From positions 62,001-126,000 of the forward strand of contig NZ_JALJRZ010000010.1 of NCBI RefSeq assembly GCF_024519435.1: 64,000 nt of DNA, given 5' to 3'. Below the pieces are notes generated by a model. The model did not search any database. It worked only from the letters and a program-made list of their open reading frames with translations, and was not told where the DNA came from. Position numbers and translations under genes: made by a program. Below, piece after piece: positions 26,954 through 33,967 of this stretch. Numbering within the stretch: the stretch's first letter is position 1; each line of letters starts with the position of its first letter. This DNA is from Terrabacter sp. Ter38 (GTDB lineage Bacteria; Actinomycetota; Actinomycetes; Actinomycetales; Dermatophilaceae).

Positions 26954-28122
26954 CACGACAGACGGACCTGTGTCGTGGCCAGCCGTCGGCGCTCTGCCAG
27001 AACCGTGGCGATCGACGCGACCATCAGGATGACGGCAACCCAGAGGTAGGCGTAGGCCAGGAGCATCTGCGTGGTGGTCAACGGTCCACTGTCCGGAACA
27101 GTCCACATCGGAGCGACGTAGAACACGAGCGCGATGGCGACCGCAGAGACGATGTGTCGTCGATGGACGAGGACGACGAGCATCGGCACGACCCACACCC
27201 AGTGATGCGTCCACGATATGGGTGAGAGCAACAGCGTTGCACCCGCCAGGGCGAGCGCGACGCCCGCCCGGCTGCCACGCCGCGCTTGGAGGATCGCAGT
27301 CGACAGGGCGAGGGCGGCCGCGGCGGCGATGGCGCCCCACAGCACGACGTCAGGTGAGTTCGGTGCGATACGCGACACCAGCGACCTCACCGACTGGTTC
27401 ACCGGTGAGAAGGCCAGGTCGCCGAAACGATCGAACTTGTCGAAGCCTCCCAACCAGTACCGTTGCGAGGAGCCTGATGCTGCAAGCCAGCCCACGGCCA
27501 CGGTTGCCGCGCCGGTGGCGGTCGTGAGGCTCGCGCCACGCCAGTCGCGGCGAAGGACGAAGTAGAGGACGAAGATCGCCGGCGTGAGCTTGATCCCCGC
27601 CGCCAGCCCGATCAGGACACCCCGGAACCGGGCCGGCATGAGGAAGAGATCCGCCAGGACGAGCCCCATGAGGATGACGCCGATCTGGCCGAGGACCAGA
27701 GTGCGGACGACGGGCTCGAGTGCCAGGCCCGCGGCGCCCAGCAGGGCCGTCGTGGCCCAGCGGGCCTGGAGTGCTCTCCGGATGGCGACCAGGCTGACGA
27801 CGTAGACGATGAGGGTCGCCGCGGTGAAGACCACCTTCGCCGCCGGCAGTCCCAGGAGGCCGAGGGGAACGAAGGCGGCGGCGGCGAATGGGGGGTAGTT
27901 GAAGGCGAGGACGCCAGGTCTTGACGCGTAGACGTCGACACCATCGAGAACAGACACCCCGCCGTAGTAGAAGTCAGTGAGATCGACGAAATTCCATGTG
28001 GCAGAAGCGTTCCAGCGAACGTAGAGGGCAGCGACGACGACCATCCAGCTGATCACTGCACCGGCGCCGTGCGGTCGTCGAAGGCCGTCCTTGGCTGCGA
28101 TGAGCCTGCCGGCGGCAACCAT
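26953..28122 (-). CDS. GT87/DUF2029-type membrane mannosyltransferase
   Basis: 389 residues with about ten membrane helices. The first extracytoplasmic loop, DFYYGGVSVLDGVDVYASRPGVLAFNYPPFAAAAFVPLGLL, is the DUF2029/GT87 hallmark (D-x-Y...F-x-YPP-x-A). GLAAGIKLTPAIFVLYFVLRRDWR is a further family segment. Family members add mannose from polyprenyl-phosphate mannose to envelope lipids or glycans. ATG 28122 is preceded by AGGAATGAGG. It is divergent from the first pilin gene across 242 bases and coupled to the GT-C-like gene downstream. Confidence 0.85.
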   Translation of the reverse strand: MVAAGRLIAAKDGLRRPHGAGAVISWMVVVAALYVRWNASATWNFVDLTDFYYGGVSVLDGVDVYASRPGVLAFNYPPFAAAAFVPLGLLGLPAAKVVFTAATLIVYVVSLVAIRRALQARWATTALLGAAGLALEPVVRTLVLGQIGVILMGLVLADLFLMPARFRGVLIGLAAGIKLTPAIFVLYFVLRRDWRGASLTTATGAATVAVGWLAASGSSQRYWLGGFDKFDRFGDLAFSPVNQSVRSLVSRIAPNSPDVVLWGAIAAAAALALSTAILQARRGSRAGVALALAGATLLLSPISWTHHWVWVVPMLVVLVHRRHIVSAVAIALVFYVAPMWTVPDSGPLTTTQMLLAYAYLWVAVILMVASIATVLAERRRLATTQVRLS

Positions 28123-28264
28123 CCGCGCCTCATTCCTGGTTGTCGTGGTCCGTCTGGACGTGCCGACGAAACATGGTGAAGAGCCCCAAGTGTGCGCGAC
28201 GCAGTGCTCCAACGGTGCCATCTGCGCGTGTCCGAAAGGCGCAGATTGGGATGGTGTTGCAAAG

Positions 28265-28307
28265 TTTCAAGCATTTTCAAGACACGCTGTCGGCGCCCGC
28301 CTACTCT
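28265..28307 (+). promoter_or_regulatory. Candidate Flp/Tad operon promoter with tandem TTTCAAG
   Basis: An AAGACA (28279-28284) and TACTCT (28302-28307) pair with 17-base spacing lies about 55 bases before the first pilin ATG. Overlapping the -35 side are two direct copies of TTTCAAG at 28265-28271 and 28275-28281, exactly ten bases (one helix turn) apart, in an AT-rich patch that is rare in this window. The arrangement suggests a regulator site; the regulator is unknown. Confidence 0.4.
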
Positions 28308-28364
28308 TCCGATCAGCGGGGGGCACATCGGGTGGCCCTGCATCACTGGGAGGAACCCTTCATC

Positions 28365-28535
28365 ATGACCAAGATTGCTGCCAAGGTCCAGACGCTGCTC
28401 AACCAGGAGCGCGGCGCGACCGCCGTCGAGTACGGCCTGATGGTCGCCCTGATCGCTGTTGTGATCATCGCCGCCGTGTCCCTGCTCGGCAACAACCTGT
28501 CCACGACGTTCAACAACGTCGCCGGCAAGGTCTGA
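28365..28535 (+). CDS. flp: Flp-type type IVb pilin (copy 1)
   Basis: 56-residue prepilin. The leader MTKIAAKVQTLLNQERG ends in the class III signal site G|ATAVEYG, with glutamate at +5. The mature 39 residues are one hydrophobic helix (GLMVALIAVVIIAAVSLLG) and a short polar tail NNLSTTFNNVAGKV. After cleavage by a prepilin peptidase it would polymerise into a thin Flp fibre. ATG 28365 follows GGGAGGAA. It is the first gene of the Tad operon and is followed by a strong hairpin, so the pilin message may be made in excess of the machinery genes. No prepilin peptidase gene is seen in the window. Confidence 0.93.
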   Translation: MTKIAAKVQTLLNQERGATAVEYGLMVALIAVVIIAAVSLLGNNLSTTFNNVAGKV

Positions 28536-28543
28536 GCAATCAC

Positions 28544-28581
28544 CACGGGTGCGAGGCCGGGGGTACGGCCTCGCACCCGTG
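28544..28581 (+). terminator. Intra-operon hairpin after the first pilin gene
   Basis: A perfect 16-bp stem (28544-28559 with 28566-28581) and 6-base loop lies nine bases after the flp copy 1 stop. It could end most transcripts after the first pilin gene or protect the 3-prime end of a processed pilin message. Confidence 0.75.
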
Positions 28582-28666
28582 ACACGCTCGTGGGCGGGGG
28601 TCGCACGAGCACAACCGTCTTCGGACGTTGTCACACCACATGAAACACACCAGGGAGGAAACCAGA

Positions 28667-28837
28667 ATGACCAAGCTTGCTGCCAGGATCCAGAGCCGAC
28701 TGTCCTCGGAGCGTGGCGCGACCGCCGTCGAGTACGGCCTGATGGTCGCCCTGATCGCTGTCGTGATCATCGCCGCAGTGTCGCTGCTCGGCAACAACCT
28801 GTCCACGACGTTCAACAACGTCGCCAGCCAGGTCTGA
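28667..28837 (+). CDS. flp: Flp-type type IVb pilin (copy 2)
   Basis: 56 residues, 47 identical to copy 1. The mature parts differ only at the penultimate positions (SQV in place of GKV), whereas the leader (MTKLAARIQSRLSSERG) has seven changes. Over the mature segment the DNA is also nearly identical (only about three silent changes in the ~110-base core), pointing to recent duplication or gene conversion. ATG 28667 follows GGGAGGAAA. It may provide a second pilin or a dose effect; the surface-exposed tail is almost unchanged, so different antigenicity is unlikely. Confidence 0.92.
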   Translation: MTKLAARIQSRLSSERGATAVEYGLMVALIAVVIIAAVSLLGNNLSTTFNNVASQV

Positions 28838-28907
28838 TTCTTCAGCTCAACGTCCGTGCCGGGGGGCAAGGGACGCAACCGAACAACATTGGGGAGGGCG
28901 GTCTGGC

Positions 28908-29300
28908 ATGGCCAGAACTGAGCGCGGCGCATCAGCTGTGGAGTTCGCGATCGTCCTCCCCGTGCTGTTCTTGCTCATCGCGGCGATCGTCGACTTCGGC
29001 CGCGCGTACTTCTATCAGATCCAGCTGGCCAACTCGGCGCGTGAAGGCGCGCGGGCCGCTGCGGTCGGCACGCTGACGACGACCGAGATCCAGGACCGGG
29101 CGAAGGCGGGGATCGGGGGCATCCCCGTCGCAGACCTCAGCTTCCCGGGCATGGTGACCTGCGGCACCACCAACGCGTCCGTCACGGTGCAGGCGAGTTT
29201 CCAGTGGCTGGTCATGGGACCGGCGATCCGGATCGTCGGTGGCACCTGGGGTGCCGGCAACGTCCTCTCGTCGACGGCGGTGATGAAATGCGGCGGCTGA
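28908..29300 (+). CDS. tadE: TadE-like minor pilin
   Basis: 130 residues. The prepilin-type N-terminus MARTERG|ASAVEFAIVLPVLFLLIAAIVDFGRAYFYQIQL is the TadE pattern, with glutamate at +5 and a single long helix. A small extracytoplasmic domain follows, with two cysteines (TCGTT, MKCGG) that could pair. ATG 28908 follows GGGGAGGG. Its stop falls inside the start region of the TadG-like gene. It probably initiates or caps Flp fibres, as in other Tad systems. Confidence 0.9.
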   Translation: MARTERGASAVEFAIVLPVLFLLIAAIVDFGRAYFYQIQLANSAREGARAAAVGTLTTTEIQDRAKAGIGGIPVADLSFPGMVTCGTTNASVTVQASFQWLVMGPAIRIVGGTWGAGNVLSSTAVMKCGG

Positions 29301-30562
29301 GCACGATGCGTGGCATGCGCCGGGACCGGGGCGCCACGGCCGTGGTCGCAGCGCTGGTCATCACGTTCGTCGCCATGCCCGCCATGGCCCTCAGCGTGGA
29401 CATCGGCAACATCATGTTCGAGCGACGACAGGTCCAGAACGGGTCGGATTCCACGTCGATGGCACTGGCCCAGATGTGCGCCAACGACGCCACCACGTGC
29501 AACGCGACCACGAGCGTCACCGCGTTGAACACGCTCGCCAGTGCCAACGCGATCGACAACGCCTCGCAGCTGAACACCGCGATCGGAACCAACGGCCAGT
29601 GCGCCAGGCCTCCGACGGGGGTCACCTACGCCGGCATGCCGGTCTGCGCCTCGTCGTCGGCCACCGCGGCCCAAAAGACCGCTGCACTCAACAATCTCGG
29701 TCTGTGTCCTCCGTTGAGCGCCTACTACGTCTCTGGAGCCGGCAAGGACCTGGGCTACGTCGAGACCTACGTCCAGACGAAGTCGACTGCGTCTGACAAC
29801 ACTCTCCTGCCCAGCATCTTCTCGCAGGCGGTCACCGGCGGAACCAAGGACACTGCATGTGCTCGGGCTGCCTGGGGCCCGGGCGGTCCGGCTTCTCTCA
29901 CAGTTCTGCCACTGGCGATGTCGGAATGCGACTGGGCGACCCAGGTCGGCTACCCCGGCGCAACCAACTATCCACCGGGCCCGTCCGGAGCGTGGCCCGG
30001 CTACTCCAACACCGACGCCCGACCGGACTGGCCGACCAGCGAGAACGCCGTCTACTCCAAGGGCAACGACACCACCTGCGACACCTCAAGCCCCGGTGGC
30101 ACCGCTCCCGGTGGATTCGCCTGGCTCGACGGCCTCGTCGGCTCGTGCACGGGCGTCATCACAGACACCGCGTGGATCCACGGAGACACCGGTGCCGACG
30201 GTTGTGACGTATCCGTGTTCAACCCACTACGAGGCACTGTCATCTACGTCCCGGTCTTCGACTGCATGGCGCGCACGAATCTGGGCCGTGAGCCCATATC
30301 CACCGACAACTGCAGCGCAGGGTCGGGCAACAACACCTACTACCACATCTCGGGTTTCGCGGCGTTCTACCTCAGCGGGTGGCGCCTCACGAAGGGCAGC
30401 CAGGTCAGCGTCCGGCCCCCGAATGTGCTCTGCGGCTCGAGCAACTCCCAGCGGTGCCTTTCCGGCTGGTTCCTCAGGGACCTCATCCCGTCCGGGGATT
30501 TCGTCCCGTCCACGCCGACCAACCCGAACTACGGCATCACCATCGTGAAGCCTGCCGGCTGA
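29288..30562 (+). CDS. TadG-like secreted pilus-assembly protein
   Basis: 424 residues. The N-terminus RRDRGATAVVAALVITFVAMPAMALSVDIGNIMFERRQVQNGSDSTSMALAQ is the TadE/TadG-like N-terminal segment, placing the rest outside. The large domain is Gly/Ser/Thr/Asn-rich with many cysteines (ten or more), and aromatic stretches such as NNTYYHISGFAAFYLSGWRL. I see no von Willebrand A motif here, although Gram-negative TadG often has one; the VWA domain of this locus is instead fused to TadB. The start is ATG 29288, overlapping tadE; ATG 29306 is possible. Confidence 0.82.
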   Translation: MRRLSTMRGMRRDRGATAVVAALVITFVAMPAMALSVDIGNIMFERRQVQNGSDSTSMALAQMCANDATTCNATTSVTALNTLASANAIDNASQLNTAIGTNGQCARPPTGVTYAGMPVCASSSATAAQKTAALNNLGLCPPLSAYYVSGAGKDLGYVETYVQTKSTASDNTLLPSIFSQAVTGGTKDTACARAAWGPGGPASLTVLPLAMSECDWATQVGYPGATNYPPGPSGAWPGYSNTDARPDWPTSENAVYSKGNDTTCDTSSPGGTAPGGFAWLDGLVGSCTGVITDTAWIHGDTGADGCDVSVFNPLRGTVIYVPVFDCMARTNLGREPISTDNCSAGSGNNTYYHISGFAAFYLSGWRLTKGSQVSVRPPNVLCGSSNSQRCLSGWFLRDLIPSGDFVPSTPTNPNYGITIVKPAG

Positions 30563-30606
30563 CGCAGCAGCAACACCATGAACATCTTCTCTGGGGGGAT
30601 CTCAGC

Positions 30607-31404
30607 ATGAACCGTCGCATTCTTGCCATCGTCGTGGCGCTGGCACTCGCCGTCGGAGGCGGCGCGCTCGTCATCATGTACGCCCGCAACGCCGACGCGC
30701 GAGCCATCGCCGAAGCCTCTCCCGCAACGGTCTGGGTGTCCCAGCAACCGGTTCCGGCGGGAACAACTCTCAAGGATGCCCAGCGGACTGGTCTCATCAC
30801 GCAGACGTCGGTGAGCGCCAAGGCCGTCCCGGCAGGCGCGCTTCAGGAGATCAACGCGGACAACAACGCGCTCCTGGCCACGACCGACATCCCGGCCGGA
30901 GAGTACCTGCTGGCTGCTCGCTTCGGCACGACGCCGGCTGGCACCAAGGCCATCGAGGTCCCGACCGGGATGATGGCCGTCTCGCTGTCACTCACGGACC
31001 CGGCCCGGGTCGGGAAGTTCGTGACGCCGGGGTCGCACATCGCCCTGTACCAGTCCTACAAGATCAAGGACCTTCGGAACACGCCAGAGGCGAAGATCCT
31101 CAACGAGAACGACATCCACGGCACGAGCCTGTTGCTCCCGGACGTCCTGGTCATCGGCATGGGTGACGCGCCCCTCGCCGGACAGGCCGCCCAGCCCGCC
31201 ACCGACGAGCAGCCGGCCACGGCGGCAGGCGCCAGCGGGAACTACCTCGTCACGGTCGCGATCAAGCCGACCGACGCTCCAGTGCTGATCCACGGCATCA
31301 ACAACCGCCAGCTCTATGGAGCCCTCCGCGGCTCGGACGTGAAGATCGACCCCTCCCTCGAGGTCACCGACCTCCAGCTGCGGGATGCGGTGTCGGGACA
31401 ATGA
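30607..31404 (+). CDS. cpaB: CpaB/RcpC-type pilus assembly protein with SAF domain
   Basis: 265 residues. An N-terminal membrane helix (RILAIVVALALAVGGGALVIMYA) leads to an extracytoplasmic SAF domain (VWVSQQPVPAGTTLKDAQRTGLI ... DIPAGEYLLAARFG) and an RcpC/CpaB-type domain (VPTGMMAVSLSLTDPARVGKFVTPGSHIALY). In Gram-negative systems it helps gate the secretin; here it probably guides the fibre through the wall. ATG 30607 follows a CTGGGGGGAT site, and its stop overlaps the cpaE ATG (ATGA). Confidence 0.88.
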   Translation: MNRRILAIVVALALAVGGGALVIMYARNADARAIAEASPATVWVSQQPVPAGTTLKDAQRTGLITQTSVSAKAVPAGALQEINADNNALLATTDIPAGEYLLAARFGTTPAGTKAIEVPTGMMAVSLSLTDPARVGKFVTPGSHIALYQSYKIKDLRNTPEAKILNENDIHGTSLLLPDVLVIGMGDAPLAGQAAQPATDEQPATAAGASGNYLVTVAIKPTDAPVLIHGINNRQLYGALRGSDVKIDPSLEVTDLQLRDAVSGQ

Positions 31405-32573
31405 CGATCCTCTGGGACTACGACCCGGGCGCGGCCGACACCTACCGCTTCGCCCTCGGGGGCGACGCCCTGCACCTCAACTCGGCGCCGCGGGTCAGCC
31501 GGGCGCTCGAAGAGGACCGGAGCCAGTCGCTCGTCGTCATCGGGCCCGACATCGATCTCGACTCTGCGTGCGAGCTGGCCGAGCGCGAGCGCATCGACCG
31601 GCCCGAGCTCGGCGTCATCCTGCTGCGTCACCGCCTCGACGTGACCGCGCTCGCGCAGGCGCTGCGCAGCGGCGTCCGCGAAGTCGTCCAGGCCGACGAC
31701 CAGACGGCGCTCGCCGACGCCGTCCGCCGGTCCGTCGCACTGACGCAGCAGCTGAGCGGTCACGGCACCACGGTCGGCGGGCGTGACGGCAAGATCATCA
31801 CGGTCTTCAGCGCCAAGGGCGGGGTGGGCAAGACGACGATGTCGACCAACCTCGCCGTCTACCTCGCCTCGATCGGAGCCAAGACGCTCCTCGTCGACCT
31901 CGACCTCATGTTCGGCGACGTCGCGATCAGCCTCCAGCTCCAGCCGCACGGGTCGGTGCGAGACGTGGTCGCCATGAGCGGCCACCTCGACGACCAGGGT
32001 GTGCAGTCCGTCGTCACCCGCCACGAGGAAAGCGGGCTCGACGTCATCGCAGCCCCGCCCGACCCGGCTGACGCCGATCGCGTCCCGTCGCACGTCGTCA
32101 TCGAGCTGCTCCGGGTCGCCCGGGGACAGTACGACTACGTCCTCGTCGACACGCCGCCGTCCTTCACCGAGCACGTGCTCGCGGCCTTCGACGTCAGTGA
32201 CCTCACGGTGCTCATCGCGACGCTCGACATCCCGGCCGTCAAGAACCTCCGCATCGCGATCAACACCCTCGACACGCTCGGCGCCTCGAGGGAGGCGCGG
32301 ACCATCGTGCTCAACCGGTCCGACGCGAAGGTCGGGCTCAAGGCCGACGACGTCGAGGCCGCGCTCAAGGCGCCCATCTCGGCGAACGTGCCGAACAGCC
32401 TCACGGTCCCGGCCTCCGTGAACCGCGGTGTGGCGCTCGTCCTCGACGACCCGCGCAACCCCGTGTCACTGGCGATCCGCGACCTGGCCGACCAGGAGAT
32501 CCGCCGCCGGTTCGGCGAGGACCTGCAGAACGGCGCCAAGCGCAGCTTCGGACTCTTCGGGAGCAAGAGATGA
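31401..32573 (+). CDS. cpaE: CpaE/TadZ-type MinD-like ATPase
   Basis: 390 residues. A pseudo-receiver-like N-terminal domain (1-125) is followed by a MinD/ParA ATPase with an intact deviant Walker A, K139-GGVGKTT (TVFSAKGGVGKTTMSTNLA). Further marks are the switch LLVDLDLMFGDVAISL and YVLVDTPPSFTEHVLAAFDVSD. In Tad systems it positions the assembly machine, often at a cell pole. It is translationally coupled at both ends (ATGA overlaps with cpaB and cpaF). The P-loop is intact, unlike the paralogue in the second Tad cluster. Confidence 0.92.
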   Translation: MTILWDYDPGAADTYRFALGGDALHLNSAPRVSRALEEDRSQSLVVIGPDIDLDSACELAERERIDRPELGVILLRHRLDVTALAQALRSGVREVVQADDQTALADAVRRSVALTQQLSGHGTTVGGRDGKIITVFSAKGGVGKTTMSTNLAVYLASIGAKTLLVDLDLMFGDVAISLQLQPHGSVRDVVAMSGHLDDQGVQSVVTRHEESGLDVIAAPPDPADADRVPSHVVIELLRVARGQYDYVLVDTPPSFTEHVLAAFDVSDLTVLIATLDIPAVKNLRIAINTLDTLGASREARTIVLNRSDAKVGLKADDVEAALKAPISANVPNSLTVPASVNRGVALVLDDPRNPVSLAIRDLADQEIRRRFGEDLQNGAKRSFGLFGSKR

Positions 32574-33967
32574 GCAACCTCGCCGACCGCCTCGAACGAG
32601 CCCGCCAGTCGACGCAGATCAACGAGCCCGCGCCGAGCACCAACGGCCAGGTCCGCATCACGAACGGCGCTGCGCCCGTGCGCCGCCGGGGAGTCGACCC
32701 CTTTGCCGGCGTCAAGGAGCGCGTCCACCAGGCCCTCGTCGCCTCGCTCGGCCCGCGCCTCTACGACCCCAACCTCAGCGAGAACGAACTCGCGTCACAG
32801 GTGCGCACCACGCTGCAGGAGGTCATCGACTCCGAGCAGACGCCGCTCTCGCACTCCGACCGCACCCGTATCGCCCAGGACGTCTCCGACGACATTCTCG
32901 GCCACGGTCCTCTGGAGCCCTACCTGCGGGATGCAGAGGTCTCCGAGATCATGGTCAACGGCGCGGAGGACATCTACATCGAGCGCGCCGGCAAGATCTT
33001 CCCCGTGGACGCGCGCTTCTCGGACGAGGCTCACCTGCGCCGGACCATCGACAAGATCGTCGGTCGCGTCGGTCGTCGTGTCGACGAGTCGAGTCCCATG
33101 GTCGATGCCCGTCTGCCTGATGGGTCGCGCGTCAACGCCGTCGTGCCGCCGATCGCTCTCGACGGGTCGATGCTGACGATCCGAAAGTTCTCGGCCGACC
33201 CGTTCACGGACCGCGACCTCATCTCGTTCGGCACGTTCACCGAGAACGTCCGCGACTTCCTCAGCGCCTGCGTCAAGGGCCGCCGCAACATCATCATCAG
33301 CGGCGGCACCGGATCGGGCAAGACGACGACGCTCAACGTCATCAGCTCCTTCCTGCCGCACGACGAGCGCATCGTCACCATCGAGGACGCTGCCGAGCTG
33401 CAGCTCCAGCAGCAGCACGTGCTGCGCCTCGAGGCGCGCCCAGCCAACATCGAAGGCCGAGGACTCGTCTCCATCCGCGAGCTCGTCAAGAACACCCTGC
33501 GTATGCGTCCCGACCGCATCATCGTCGGTGAGATCCGTGACGGCGCAGCGCTCGACATGCTCCAGGCCATGAACACCGGTCACGACGGCTCGATCACCAC
33601 GGTCCACGCCAACACGCCCCGAGACAGCCTCGCTCGTCTCGAGACGATGGTCCTCATGGCCGGCGTCGACCTCCCCGTGCGCGCCATCCGCGAGCAGGTG
33701 GCGGGTGCCGTCGACCTCATCGTGCAGCAGTCTCGCCTCAAGGACGGCACGCGCCGGATCGTCGCGATCTCCGAGGTCGTGGGCATGGAGTCCGACGTCA
33801 TCACCCTCCAGGACATCTTCACCTTCAACTACGGCGCCGGTCGTGACGAGAACGGCCGGTTCCTCGGGGGTCTCATGCCGACCGGCATCCGCCCGAAGTT
33901 CACCTCCGACCTCGCCGACGTGGGGGTCGAGCTGCCCGTCAACCTCTTCTCGCGGGCGGCACTGTGA
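32570..33967 (+). CDS. cpaF: CpaF/TadA secretion ATPase
   Basis: 465 residues of the type II/IV secretion ATPase family. The N-terminal helical part has YLRDAEVSEIMVNGAEDIYIERAG. The Walker A is ISGGTGSGKTTTLNVIS, the Asp box IVTIEDAAELQL, the His/Walker B region MRPDRIIVGEIRDGAALDMLQAMNTGHDGSITTVHAN. It supplies energy for Flp fibre assembly at the inner membrane. It overlaps cpaE (ATGA) and the next gene (GTGA). Confidence 0.95.
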   Translation: MSNLADRLERARQSTQINEPAPSTNGQVRITNGAAPVRRRGVDPFAGVKERVHQALVASLGPRLYDPNLSENELASQVRTTLQEVIDSEQTPLSHSDRTRIAQDVSDDILGHGPLEPYLRDAEVSEIMVNGAEDIYIERAGKIFPVDARFSDEAHLRRTIDKIVGRVGRRVDESSPMVDARLPDGSRVNAVVPPIALDGSMLTIRKFSADPFTDRDLISFGTFTENVRDFLSACVKGRRNIIISGGTGSGKTTTLNVISSFLPHDERIVTIEDAAELQLQQQHVLRLEARPANIEGRGLVSIRELVKNTLRMRPDRIIVGEIRDGAALDMLQAMNTGHDGSITTVHANTPRDSLARLETMVLMAGVDLPVRAIREQVAGAVDLIVQQSRLKDGTRRIVAISEVVGMESDVITLQDIFTFNYGAGRDENGRFLGGLMPTGIRPKFTSDLADVGVELPVNLFSRAAL

